Source: DASZHJ01 sp035541215 (GTDB taxonomy: Bacteria; Pseudomonadota; Alphaproteobacteria; ATCC43930; CGMCC-115725). From it: a stretch of 61,805 nt of DNA. Of this stretch, positions 16,378 to 24,571 are shown one piece after another (positions within the stretch are counted from its first letter, which is position 1; each line of letters opens with the position of its first letter). The stretch covers positions 1 to 61,805 of the forward strand of contig DATKNV010000142.1 in assembly GCA_035541215.1 (NCBI GenBank). Direction: 5' to 3'. The notes below the pieces were generated by a model. That model was not told the origin of the DNA. It made no database searches and saw nothing but the letters and a program-made list of their open reading frames with translations. A program made the position numbers and the translations under genes.

Positions 16378-17015
16378 CGCGAACGGGTGCCGCCTGCGGC
16401 AAAGCACCGGCCCGATGGGGTGCGATCCTCGTCTTGGCCGTCGGGCCCATTGGCCTTTGCGGCTGCGGACCAGCAGCGCCTCCTCAAACCACCTATGTGT
16501 TGGGCACGCCCGCCCCTCCGGTAGAGAGGACCGAGCCGGCATCGGGACGGCCGGCAATCGAGGTGAGGCCGATCATAATGCCGGACTATCTCGATGGGTC
16601 CGAAATTCTCGTTCGTGGGGCCGGCAATGTCTTGCGGCCGAGTCCGACCGGGCGATGGGGCGAACGGCTCTCCGTCGGCGTCACGCGTGCACTGGCGGAC
16701 GATTTGAGAAGGCGTCTGCCGGATTTCGTCGTGACCACCACGGAACCGCCCGTGCTCAAATCCTGTGAGTTGCTGATGGACGTCGAGAGCTTCGAACAAT
16801 ATATCGATCAACCGGTCCTATTAATCGCGGAGTGGCGCGTATTGGGCCCGGCATCGCGCAAGGCATTAGCGGCAGAGCGGACATCGATAACCCAGGTGGT
16901 GCAGGGCTCGGGCGATGCCGCTCTCGTGGCGGCCATGAGCCGGGCTCTTGAAGGCCTCGCGGACCGGGTCGCGCCCGAATTGCAGACGCTGGGCCCCGCT
17001 TGCAGCGGGCAATAG
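16374..17015 (+). CDS. ABC-type transport auxiliary lipoprotein (PqiC-like)
   Basis: A 213-residue lipoprotein. A hydrophobic N-terminus ends in the lipobox LCGC, followed by a Pro-rich linker and a domain (YLDGSEILVRGAGNVLRPSPTGRWGERL) typical of the PqiC/DUF330 auxiliary lipoproteins found with MCE transporters. The GTG start overlaps the MCE stop in a GTGA junction, so it is translationally coupled. It probably forms the outer-membrane end of this transporter; no MlaA or MlaC homologue is seen in the window. Confidence 0.88.
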   Translation: MTRTGAACGKAPARWGAILVLAVGPIGLCGCGPAAPPQTTYVLGTPAPPVERTEPASGRPAIEVRPIIMPDYLDGSEILVRGAGNVLRPSPTGRWGERLSVGVTRALADDLRRRLPDFVVTTTEPPVLKSCELLMDVESFEQYIDQPVLLIAEWRVLGPASRKALAAERTSITQVVQGSGDAALVAAMSRALEGLADRVAPELQTLGPACSGQ

Positions 17016-17175
17016 GCCACATGGGCTGATAGCCGGCTTGAAGACGGCGATGGCTGCGGCGACCAAGATGCGGCGCATGAATCGGAGCGCGGCCGAACTC
17101 AGAGGACGATGCACCGTGCGGGTAGCCGCCTCTGGCCTTGTGGCCCTTTGGGTTTATAGAGAGCCAGTATTTTGT

Positions 17176-17604
17176 CAGTTCGTCCTCCACGCCAAGGCGC
17201 TGCATGGCAACCCCTATGACGGCCGCACCCTCGGCCCCGTCGTCGCCGACCTGGAGCGGCTCACCGGCGTCGAGACCCGTCGCATCCACGTCGACAAGGG
17301 CTATCGCGGCCACAGCCACCCGCAGAAGTTCCGGGTCTGGATCAGCGGCCAAGTCCGCCGCGTCACCGCTGCGATCCGCCGCGAGATGAAGCGCAGAGCC
17401 GCGGTCGAGCCCGTGATTGGCCACCTGAAAGCCGAGCACCGCATGGATCGCAACTATCTGAAGGGTTACGAGGGCGACCGCAGCAACGCCGTCCTCGCAG
17501 CGGCCGGCTACAACCTCGGTTTGCTGCTGCGCTGCCTGGCGGCGCTTTTGCGTGCCTTGATCCAGGCGCTCGCCCGAGACACCCGACAACTCCAAATCGC
17601 TTAA
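17176..17604 (+). pseudogene. 5'-truncated IS5-type transposase
   Basis: The C-terminal part of an IS5-family DDE transposase: QFVLHAKALHGNPYDGRTL, then RIHVDKGYRGH with the second catalytic Asp region, then EPVIGHLKAEHRM with the Glu region. The N-terminal half with the first Asp is absent; reading-frame continuity into upstream DNA is probably accidental. The 3' end runs to about 17640, where TTCTTCACGGGCGACTC looks like an outer terminal repeat. No matching left end is present, so the copy is dead. Confidence 0.8.
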
Positions 17605-17677
17605 ATCAGACGCTCAGCGCGTTCTTCACGGGCGACTCCGAAAATCGGTCGTCCGCGAGTAAGCCTAAAGCACATTC

Positions 17678-18187
17678 TCACTTCCCCACGTGGAATAGTA
17701 GTGACGCGGCTCCCAATACAATCAATCCCGCCACGAATATCTCTCGAAGCTTCGGCTTAAGGCTCAACGAGGCTGCCACTGCCTGCCGCACGTCACCCCC
17801 GGCAAAAAACAGCAGGATAAGGACGCCGACCCCACTTATACAACTGCCTGTTGATTTCCATGGCGAACCGGCAAAGACGCTACAGAAGAGGCTGGCCGCT
17901 GTGAAGGTGGCCGCCGCACCATTCAGAACACTGGCGCCACTTTCGGATTGAGCAGCCGAGGTGCCCTCTCCAGCAGACCCGCCAGGGAGTCTGGTGGATT
18001 GGTTCCACCAGAGCGCCGCGAAGCCGCCAAACAAGACTGTCAGCAGCGTTCCAAACTCCCGGATTGATCCATCGGCAGCATCCGGAGTGGCGGCAGTCGC
18101 GATGTCCAGCCAGCCCACGGCACCAATCGCGAGCACGGTCACGCCACCGATAGTCAGATCCCAAATTGGGCGAGATTTGGCAAACAT
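17678..18187 (-). CDS. Hypothetical membrane protein
   Basis: A 169-residue protein I do not recognise. It has four hydrophobic stretches (about residues 12-32, 45-62, 92-110 and 115-128) plus a further one near 148-165, with a Gly/Ser/Glu-rich loop near 70-85. It lies between two insertion-sequence fragments and is lower in GC than the right part of the window, so it may belong to the mobile region. No function is proposed. Confidence 0.5.
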   Translation of the reverse strand: MFAKSRPIWDLTIGGVTVLAIGAVGWLDIATAATPDAADGSIREFGTLLTVLFGGFAALWWNQSTRLPGGSAGEGTSAAQSESGASVLNGAAATFTAASLFCSVFAGSPWKSTGSCISGVGVLILLFFAGGDVRQAVAASLSLKPKLREIFVAGLIVLGAASLLFHVGK

Positions 18188-18362
18188 CGGCTTCGAAGCC
18201 TCCTCGATGAACTGACCGTAGCGGCTCTCGCGTCGGTCACGGGGCCGCCCGAGCGTGCGGGCACGATCCTGAGCACTCCGCTTCGAGACGCCCGTGACCG
18301 GCCCCCGAAGACGGATCCAGTTGCAAAGTTAGTGTAACGGCGTGTCAACCTGCCCCCAATGC

Positions 18363-18392
18363 TGGACCAACCGGAGTGAGAATTTCCCGGCT
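18363..18392 (+). repeat. Left terminal inverted repeat of the IS3 element
   Basis: Imperfect match to the reverse complement of 19577-19606; both start TGGACC, contain GAGTGAGA, and end with CCGGCT. Confidence 0.7.
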
Positions 18393-18421
18393 GTTGGGCG
18401 CATCCCGGAATCCGGAGCAGT

Positions 18422-19282
18422 TCAGCTGAGAGCTTCCGGCCCTTGGCCGCCCTCGGGACGCGTCCCGAGGGCGGAAAGCAGCGCCATCGGCGGTCTGTCA
18501 CCGATTGCGCTATGCGGTCTCACTTCGTTGTACTCGCGGCGCCAAGCCTCGACCTTCCGCCGCGCGTCGTCAAGGTCGAGGAACCAATGCTGCCCTAGGC
18601 ATTCCATCCGTACACGAGCGTTGAAGCTCTCTGCGTAGGCGTTGTCGACGGGACGGCCCGGTCGGCTGAAGTCGAGCGTCACCTTGTTGGCATAAGCCCA
18701 GAGGTCGAGCTCCTTCGAGGTGAACTGGCAGCCCTGATCGACGCGGATCGTGTGCGGCAGACCGAAGCGGCGACCGGCTTCCTCGAGCGCCTCGATCACG
18801 ACCATGGCCGTAGCGTGGCGGCAGACCCGCATCACCGGGCAAACCCGGCTCCAGGTATCGACCACCGTCAGCACCCATAGCCGCCGGCCGTCGAACAGCT
18901 CATCATGCATCCAATCCATCGCCCAGACCTGGTTCGGACCCGTGGCATCGCTGCGATCGCTGCGCAGCTTCGCCATCACCCGCCGGCGCGGCGGTTTGAG
19001 CCGCATCTGCAGGCCTTCCAGATTGTACAGCCGACGCACGCGCTTGACATTGATCGGCCAGCCCTCCCTTCGCAGCAGAACGTGCACCCGACGGTATCCG
19101 TAGCGCACGTGTGTCTCGGCGATCTCCCGGATCCGCCGGCGCAAGGGCTCCTGGCTCGGGCGGATCGAGCGATAGTGATACGTCGATCGCTCCGCCGGCA
19201 CCGCGCGGCAGGCACGGCGGATCGAGACACGGAAGCAAGCTCGAAGCAAATCGATCATCTCGCGACCCCGTGCGGCGCTCAT
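18422..19282 (-). CDS. IS3-family transposase OrfB (DDE integrase domain)
   Basis: A 286-residue protein with the HTH_21-like start (YRRVHVLLRREGWPINVKRVRRLY) and an rve integrase core. The acidic triad is visible as the Asp in VWAMDWMHDELF, the Asp in RVDQGCQFTSKEL, and the Glu in NAYAESFNARVRMECL. The ATG overlaps the orfA stop in an ATGA junction. It is normally made as an OrfAB fusion by frameshifting. Confidence 0.93.
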   Translation of the reverse strand: MSAARGREMIDLLRACFRVSIRRACRAVPAERSTYHYRSIRPSQEPLRRRIREIAETHVRYGYRRVHVLLRREGWPINVKRVRRLYNLEGLQMRLKPPRRRVMAKLRSDRSDATGPNQVWAMDWMHDELFDGRRLWVLTVVDTWSRVCPVMRVCRHATAMVVIEALEEAGRRFGLPHTIRVDQGCQFTSKELDLWAYANKVTLDFSRPGRPVDNAYAESFNARVRMECLGQHWFLDLDDARRKVEAWRREYNEVRPHSAIGDRPPMALLSALGTRPEGGQGPEALS

Positions 19283-19545
19283 ATCTTTTTTTTAATGACC
19301 TCGGTCAGCATCTCCTTGTCCAAGGTCAGGTCGGCTACCAGCTTGCGCAGCCGGCGGTTCTCCTCTTCGAGCGTCCGCAGCTTGCGAACCTCCGATGGCA
19401 TCAAACCGCCATAGACTTTTTTCCATCGGAAAAACGTCGCCTGGCTGACGCCCATCTTCCGGCACACCTCCTCCACCGACGTGCCGCTTTCCGCCTGCTG
19501 CAGAGCAAAGGCTATCTGCTGGTCAGTGAACCTCGACTTCTTCAT
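19279..19545 (-). CDS. IS3-family transposase OrfA (HTH protein)
   Basis: An 88-residue DNA-binding protein: a helix-turn-helix of the HTH_8/InsE type (FTDQQIAFALQQAESGTSVEEVCRKMGVSQATFFRWKK) followed by a leucine-zipper-like tail (LEEENRRLRKLVADLTLDKEML). It ends EVIKKKI just after an A8G slippery run shared with orfB. Confidence 0.93.
   Translation of the reverse strand: MKKSRFTDQQIAFALQQAESGTSVEEVCRKMGVSQATFFRWKKVYGGLMPSEVRKLRTLEEENRRLRKLVADLTLDKEMLTEVIKKKI
19286..19293 (-). other. Slippery run for -1 frameshifting
   Basis: Eight consecutive A followed by G on the minus strand, a few codons before the orfA stop. A AAA AAG-type runs drive programmed -1 frameshifting in IS3 elements to make the OrfAB transposase. 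Confidence 0.7.
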
Positions 19546-19576
19546 CGGCTATGGCTCCTCTCTCAGGGTCAACCAT

Positions 19577-19606
19577 AGCCGGAAATCTCTCACTCAGACC
19601 GGTCCA
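19577..19606 (-). repeat. Right terminal inverted repeat of the IS3 element
   Basis: Partner of 18363-18392, on the orfA side. Confidence 0.7.
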
Positions 19607-19954
19607 AGAAATCGGGAGGAGACCAGCACTCATCGTCTGACTCAGATAAGCGAAATGCAATATCCCAACTAGAAAATTCGCGGTCCATACGAGCGTCCAT
19701 GCCTCATGAGCCAAAGCGACGTTTCGGGTGGTGGCGCTCGCAAACTCAAACGTGCAGGGGATAAGGTGGGACAGCGCGCGCAAAATTGCGGATATGTGGG
19801 CCGGCGGGCCCTCATATTGGATCGACGAGACACCGCTATAGAGCACGACGATCCCTGCGAGCAACGTACCGGCCGCAAACTGACACAACATGGTTCTAAG
19901 GCTGATCCAACCACGTGGGCGCGTACCGCGCTTTTCCTGCGATGCCGGATTCAT
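19607..19954 (-). pseudogene. Membrane-protein gene truncated by the IS3 element
   Basis: From the ATG at 19954 the frame encodes MNPASQEKRG, two clear hydrophobic helices (LCQFAAGTLLAGIVVLYSGV and WTANFLVGILHFAYLS) and then runs into the IS right end at 19606. The original C-terminus was not found on the other side of the element. The family is unknown to me. Reading further upstream to 20104 is possible but looks non-coding. Confidence 0.55.
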
Positions 19955-20191
19955 TTGCGTCACGCCACACCGGCTCGCGTCTGGACTTGATCTTCCCGAA
20001 CGGAGAACCGAGCTCGATCTTCGTCCTGTGACGTGGCTCTGAATCTCGGCAGCGGACCGCGCCGCTCGATGGCCGCCATTGGACACCCCGCTATGAATGT
20101 GCATCCTCGACGAGTTTCCCTAATAGTCTCAAAACATGCGATTCAACACCGGGTGAGGTGTCCGCGAGGCAGCTAACTTGTCGATCGAGAT

Positions 20192-20265
20192 TGGAGCGGG
20201 TGAAGGGAATCGAACCCTCGTCGTAAGCTTGGGAAGCTTCTGCTCTACCATTGAGCTACACCCGC
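20192..20265 (-). tRNA. tRNA-Gly(TCC)
   Basis: The minus strand folds as a cloverleaf: acceptor GCGGGTG pairing with CACCCGC, D-arm GCTCAATGGTAGAGC, anticodon arm with loop CTTCCCAAG (anticodon TCC), and T-arm GAGGGTTCGATTCCCTTC. An encoded CCA follows the discriminator T. The 3' end faces the accessory left part of the window, so the gene could be an integration site. Confidence 0.95.
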
Positions 20266-20336
20266 GCCCTCCGGTATTAAACCCGAGGCTCCCGCGTCTA
20301 TCAAGGAGGAAGGGGCCCTACGATAGGAGACGCACC

Positions 20337-20756
20337 ATGCCGGAAGCCTCGGACCATCTTGCGACCTGCGCCTGCGGCGCCTTGCGCGTCAAGGCCAGCG
20401 GGGATCCCGCCGTGGTCTCGGTCTGCAACTGCACACAGTGCCAGCGCCGCACCGGAAGCGCCTTCGGCGTCGGCGTCTATTATCCGCGCGAGCGCATCCT
20501 GTCGATCGAGGGAGCGCACAAGACCTTCTCCCGCACGGTGGAGTCCGGGCGCGCCGTCACGAACCATTTCTGTCCGGATTGCGGCACTACGGTCTACTGG
20601 ACGCTGGATCTGCGCCCGCACCAGATCGGGATCGCCTTGGGCTGCTTCGAGGATGCCGGCTTCGTCCGGCCGGCGCGAATCGTCTGGGCGCAGCACCGCC
20701 ACGAATGGGTGCGCTTCGCCGAGGATCTCCCGGTCTTCCCGAGGAGCGCCTCGTAG
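20337..20756 (+). CDS. GFA-family (glutathione-dependent formaldehyde-activating-like) zinc protein
   Basis: A 139-residue protein with the GFA cysteine pattern: CACGALRV, CNCTQCQRRTG and HFCPDCGTTVYW. These would bind two zinc ions. Family members are often annotated as formaldehyde-activating, but for most the substrate is not known. The ATG at 20337 is preceded by AGGAGA. It is the first gene to the right of tRNA-Gly. Confidence 0.92.
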   Translation: MPEASDHLATCACGALRVKASGDPAVVSVCNCTQCQRRTGSAFGVGVYYPRERILSIEGAHKTFSRTVESGRAVTNHFCPDCGTTVYWTLDLRPHQIGIALGCFEDAGFVRPARIVWAQHRHEWVRFAEDLPVFPRSAS

Positions 20757-20849
20757 CGCGGGGCCGCGAAACCCGTTGCTACCCGCCGCCGCCCGATGTT
20801 AGGCAAGCGCGCGCCGCGCCGCGGCCCGCAGCCTCCGATCGGAGACCCT

Positions 20850-21737
20850 TTGCCGAAGCAGCTCATCGCCACCGCCGACGATTTCGGCCTGGCGCTCCCC
20901 GTCAACGAGGCGGTGGAGCGCGGGCATCGCGAGGGCATCCTCACGAGCGCGAGCCTGATGGTGACGGGCGCGGCCGCGGCGGACGCGGTCGAGCGCGCGC
21001 GGCGCCTGCCGCGGCTCGGCGTCGGATTGCATCTCGTCCTCGTCGACGGCAGGCCCGTGCTGCCGCCGGAGCGAATCCCCGAGCTCGTGGGCGCGGACGG
21101 CCGCTTCCCCGCCGACCCCGTGCGCGCGGGCTTGCGGATTTTCTTCAGCTCCCGAGCTCGCTCGCAGGCGGCGGCCGAATGCCGCGCCCAGCTCGAGGCC
21201 TTCCGTGCGACCGGCCTCGAGCTCGATCACGTCGACGGTCACCATCACTTCCACCAGCATCCGACGCTGCAGCGCATCCTGCTAGAGCTCGCGCCGGAGT
21301 TCGGCATCGCCGCCATGCGCGTGCCGCAAGAGCCCTTCCGCGCTTCCTGGCGAGCCTCGCGCGACCGGTGGCTCCATCGGCTCCTCGCCTGGCTCCTGCA
21401 TGCCCGGCGCACCGCGGCGATGCGGCGGCGGCTCCTGCGCGCGGGGATCCGCTGCAACGACGCGATGCTCGGCCTCGCCGACACCGGCCGCATGAGGCCG
21501 GAGCGGGTGCGGCGCTTCATTGCCGCGCTGCCGGAGGGCGTGAGCGAGCTTTACTTTCATCCGGCGACGCGGCGCTGGGGCGGGAGCGACGCCTGGCCCG
21601 CGGATTACGAGCCCGAGGCCGAGCTCGCGGCCCTGATCGATCCCGCGGTCAGGACGGCGGTCGAGGCGAGCGGCGCCAGGCTCGCCACCTTCGCCGGTCT
21701 CTCCGAGAGTGGACTTCGCGCCCATCCGGCCCCATGA
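20850..21737 (+). CDS. hpnK: Hopanoid biosynthesis-associated deacetylase HpnK
   Basis: A YdjC/ChbG-fold carbohydrate deacetylase-like protein (295 residues). It starts KQLIATADDFGLALPVNEAVERGHREGILTSASLM, with the metal-binding Asp-Asp and the later His cluster DHVDGHHHFHQHP. The TTG at 20850 (GGAG five bases ahead) fits the family start better than the ATG at 20796, which adds 18 unlike residues. HpnK genes usually lie in hopanoid clusters; no other hopanoid gene is present here, so the name follows similarity only. Confidence 0.8.
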   Translation: MPKQLIATADDFGLALPVNEAVERGHREGILTSASLMVTGAAAADAVERARRLPRLGVGLHLVLVDGRPVLPPERIPELVGADGRFPADPVRAGLRIFFSSRARSQAAAECRAQLEAFRATGLELDHVDGHHHFHQHPTLQRILLELAPEFGIAAMRVPQEPFRASWRASRDRWLHRLLAWLLHARRTAAMRRRLLRAGIRCNDAMLGLADTGRMRPERVRRFIAALPEGVSELYFHPATRRWGGSDAWPADYEPEAELAALIDPAVRTAVEASGARLATFAGLSESGLRAHPAP

Positions 21738-21774
21738 TCGCGCCGTCTTCCGCCCAGGAGCGATCCGTCGCGTC

Positions 21775-23007
21775 ATGACCGATACCGCCATCGACAGCAC
21801 CCGAAGCGACGTCGAGGTAATCGCGCTCGTGAGCACCGCGCACGGTCTCAGCCATTTCTATCAACTGGTCCTGCCGCCGCTCTTCCCGTTCATCACGCAT
21901 CAATTCGGCATCGGCTACGGCGAGGCCGCGCTGACGACGGGGCTCTTCTACGCGACCTCGGGTCTCGCGCAGACGCCCGCGGGCTTCCTCGTCGACCGCT
22001 TCGGCGCCCGGAGGGTGCTGCTCGGAGGACTCGGACTCGCGGCGCTGAGCGCGGGCCTCATCGGCCTGGTGCCGAGCTTCTGGATGATGCTGCCGCTGGT
22101 GGTGCTGGCGGGGCTCGGGAACTGCGTCTTCCATCCCGCGGATTACGCGATCCTCACGCACACGGTGAGCCACAAGCGGATGGCGCGCGCCTATGGCGTT
22201 CACACGCTTTCCGGCAACATCGGCTGGACCGCCGCGCCCGTGACCATGGTGACGCTCGAGAGCTTCCTCGGCTGGCGCGGCGCGCTCATCACGGCGAGCC
22301 TGCTCGGCCTCGCTGCCGTCCTCGCCTTTGCGAGCCGCAGCGGCGCCCTCCATTGGGAGCGCACGGCGCGCAAGCCCACGGCCGCGCCGAGCGGCGGGCG
22401 GCGCTACTCCTACCTCGCGCTGCTGGCGACCCCGGCGATCCTCCTCTGCTTCACCTACTTCGTGCTGCTCTCGGTGGCGCTCGTGGGCAATCAGACCTTC
22501 ATGCCCACCGCGCTCAACAAGCTCTACGGAACCTCGCTCGCGACCGCGAGCCTCGCGCTCACGACGTACCTGCTCGGGAGCTCGCTCGGCATCCTCACCG
22601 GCGGGATCGCCGCAGACCGCTCGCGCCGTCACGAGCGGATCGTGGCATCGGGCCTGCTGCTTGCGGCCGCGCTCATGGTGGCGATCGGCTCGGTGGCGAT
22701 GCCCGATCCCGCGATCCTCGCCTGCGTGGCACTCGCGGGCTTCGCCTCCGGCATGACGACGCCCTCGCGCGACATGCTCGTGCGCAGCGCCACGCCCGCG
22801 GGCTCGACCGGAAAGGTCTTCGGCTTCGTCTACTCCGGCCTCGATCTCGGCTCGGCGGTGACGCCGCCGGTGCTGGGCTGGTTCCTCGACCGGGGCGTGC
22901 CGCAGATGGTCTTCGTGTTCTCGGCAGCGGCCCTCGTTCTCACCGTCGCCACCGTCCTCGGCCTCAAGCGCAACATGACCGCGCGAGCGGCCGCAGCCGC
23001 GGAATGA
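21775..23007 (+). CDS. Major facilitator superfamily transporter
   Basis: A 410-residue, 12-helix MFS protein with the loop motif GFLVDRFGARRVLLGG between helices 2 and 3 and a second copy, GGIAADRSRRHERIV, in the C-terminal half. The substrate is unknown. The ATG at 21775 was chosen because upstream codons overlap the hpnK end. It probably forms a transcript with hpnK. Confidence 0.9.
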   Translation: MTDTAIDSTRSDVEVIALVSTAHGLSHFYQLVLPPLFPFITHQFGIGYGEAALTTGLFYATSGLAQTPAGFLVDRFGARRVLLGGLGLAALSAGLIGLVPSFWMMLPLVVLAGLGNCVFHPADYAILTHTVSHKRMARAYGVHTLSGNIGWTAAPVTMVTLESFLGWRGALITASLLGLAAVLAFASRSGALHWERTARKPTAAPSGGRRYSYLALLATPAILLCFTYFVLLSVALVGNQTFMPTALNKLYGTSLATASLALTTYLLGSSLGILTGGIAADRSRRHERIVASGLLLAAALMVAIGSVAMPDPAILACVALAGFASGMTTPSRDMLVRSATPAGSTGKVFGFVYSGLDLGSAVTPPVLGWFLDRGVPQMVFVFSAAALVLTVATVLGLKRNMTARAAAAAE

Positions 23008-23075
23008 CCGCACTCCGAGTTGTCGCCGATTTACGACTATGATTTGCTTCTCTTCTATTGCAGAGGGAGAAGCAC

Positions 23076-23297
23076 ATGCGCGCATTAATCATGAAAACGA
23101 TTGCAGTCGCCGTATTTGCGGCGGTGCTGAACGGCGGCGCCGCCCTACTGGCGACGAGCCCCGCCGCGGCGGATGCCGCCAAGTGTCCGTGCACACCTCC
23201 GGCAAAGCCGGACTTCCCAGTCATCGAGCGTCAGGGGCCCGCCGCCGAGGCCTCGGAGTATTGGGTGATCCTCTGGGAGATCTTCCACATCTGGTAA
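23076..23297 (+). CDS. Small secreted protein of unknown function
   Basis: A 73-residue protein with a signal peptide (IMKTIAVAVFAAVLNGGAALLATSPAAADA) and a mature part of about 40 residues that begins with CPCTPPAKPDFP and ends in an aromatic tail, WVILWEIFHIW. GAGGGAGAA precedes the ATG. The twin Cys and the Trp-rich tail are unusual. I know no family for it. Confidence 0.6.
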   Translation: MRALIMKTIAVAVFAAVLNGGAALLATSPAAADAAKCPCTPPAKPDFPVIERQGPAAEASEYWVILWEIFHIW

Positions 23298-23379
23298 GGC
23301 ACCCGGCTCTCGGCTGCGGCCGAGTAGGCATGGCAGAGCCTTGACGCCTTGGGCGGCGGGGAGAGAATAGCGGCCATGA

Positions 23380-23829
23380 ATGCCGGAGCCGCCTGTGCCC
23401 TCGCCTGACCGCCCCACCAAGCGGAGCCAAGCTGCCGCTTATGCCGCGACCACGCGCGCGATCAAGGTGATCGTCAAGCCGTTCTACCTGGAGGATCAGT
23501 CCTCGCCCTCTGACGATCACTACGTCTGGGCCTATCACGTCCGCATCGAGAATCACGGCAGCGAGACCGTACAGTTGCGCCGCCGTCACTGGCGCATCAC
23601 CGACGCGCTCGGGCGCATGCAAGAGGTGCGCGGCTCGGGCGTGGTCGGCGAGCAGCCGATCCTGCAGCCCGGCGAGGCCTACGAATACACGAGCGGCACG
23701 CCGCTGCCGACGCCCTCGGGCATCATGGTCGGCAGTTACGAGATGGAGACCAAGGCCGGCGAGAGCTTCGACGTGGCGATCCCCGCCTTCTCGCTGGACA
23801 GCCCGCATCAGGCGATCCGCCTCAACTGA
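23380..23829 (+). CDS. apaG: ApaG protein
   Basis: A 149-residue ApaG-domain protein (fibronectin-III-like fold). It has the usual landmarks: VWAYHVRIENHGSETVQLRRRHWRITDALG, VVGEQPILQPGEAYEYTSGTPL and GIMVGSYEM. The biochemical role of ApaG is not settled. It is close to folE downstream and hslO further on, an order also seen in other alphaproteobacteria. Confidence 0.95.
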   Translation: MPEPPVPSPDRPTKRSQAAAYAATTRAIKVIVKPFYLEDQSSPSDDHYVWAYHVRIENHGSETVQLRRRHWRITDALGRMQEVRGSGVVGEQPILQPGEAYEYTSGTPLPTPSGIMVGSYEMETKAGESFDVAIPAFSLDSPHQAIRLN

Positions 23830-23872
23830 GGCGGCGGCGCTCCCTCCTCCCGCAACAGGAGTCCCCGAGGCC

Positions 23873-24520
23873 ATGCCGACGAAGCCCGTTCCGATTTCCG
23901 CCAAGACCGCCAATCACGGACCCCGCCGCCGCCCCTCGCGCAACGAGGCCGAGGCGGCCGTGCGCACCCTCATCGAATGGGCGGGCGACGATCCCGAGCG
24001 CGAGGGGCTCAAGGGCACGCCCGGCCGCGTCGTGCGCTCCTTCGAGGAATTCTTCCAGGGCTACGACACCGATCCCGTGGAGCTCCTGCGCCGCACCTTC
24101 GAGGAGACCGAGGGCTACGACGAGATGGTGGTGCTCAAGGACATCCGCTTCGAATCCCATTGCGAGCACCACATGGCCCCGATCATCGGCAAGGCGCATG
24201 TGGCGTATCTTCCGAAGAACCGGGTGGTCGGCATCTCCAAGCTCGCGCGCCTCGTCGAGGTCTACGCGCGCCGCCTGCAGATCCAGGAGAAGATGACGGT
24301 GCAGATCGCCAACACGCTCTGCGAGGTGCTGCAGCCCAAGGGCGCGGGCGTGGTGATCGAGGCGGCGCACCAGTGCATGACGACGCGCGGCATCCACAAG
24401 CCCGGTGTCTCCATGGTGACGAGCCACATGCTCGGCGCCTTCCGCGACGATCCCAGCACGCGCCGCGAGTTCCTCGCCATCATCGGCGCCCCCACGACGA
24501 TCCCCCTCAGCAACGTCTGA
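23873..24520 (+). CDS. folE: GTP cyclohydrolase I
   Basis: A 215-residue enzyme that converts GTP to dihydroneopterin triphosphate, first step of folate synthesis. The zinc-binding CEHH, the substrate loop KNRVVGISKLARLVEVYARRLQ and HQCMTTRGI with the third zinc ligand are present. Length is normal, with a basic N-terminal extension. Confidence 0.97.
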   Translation: MPTKPVPISAKTANHGPRRRPSRNEAEAAVRTLIEWAGDDPEREGLKGTPGRVVRSFEEFFQGYDTDPVELLRRTFEETEGYDEMVVLKDIRFESHCEHHMAPIIGKAHVAYLPKNRVVGISKLARLVEVYARRLQIQEKMTVQIANTLCEVLQPKGAGVVIEAAHQCMTTRGIHKPGVSMVTSHMLGAFRDDPSTRREFLAIIGAPTTIPLSNV

Positions 24521-24571
24521 GCGGCGGTGCCGCAATCCCTCCACCGCTCCCTCTGCGGTGGGGGCCTGCCG

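Larger units (their letters stand above)
18363..19606 (-). mobile_element. IS3-family insertion sequence (about 1.24 kb)
   Basis: Two overlapping genes, orfA and orfB, lie between imperfect inverted ends. The left end reads TGGACCAACCGGAGTGAGAA and the right end, on the minus strand, TGGACCGGTCTGAGTGAGAG, continuing with similar bases through CCGGCT. The ends TGGACC...GGTCCA and the orfA/orfB layout are typical of IS3. No clear target duplication is seen, so the exact limits could shift by a few bases. Both genes look intact. Confidence 0.85.

Noticed and set aside
16948..17175. N-terminal extension of the IS5-type transposase
   Set aside because: The open frame reaches back into the lipoprotein gene but lacks transposase similarity before QFVLHAKAL.
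21649..23085. Open frame opposite the MFS transporter
   Set aside because: No hydrophobic or catalytic pattern, while the other strand shows 12 helices and MFS motifs.
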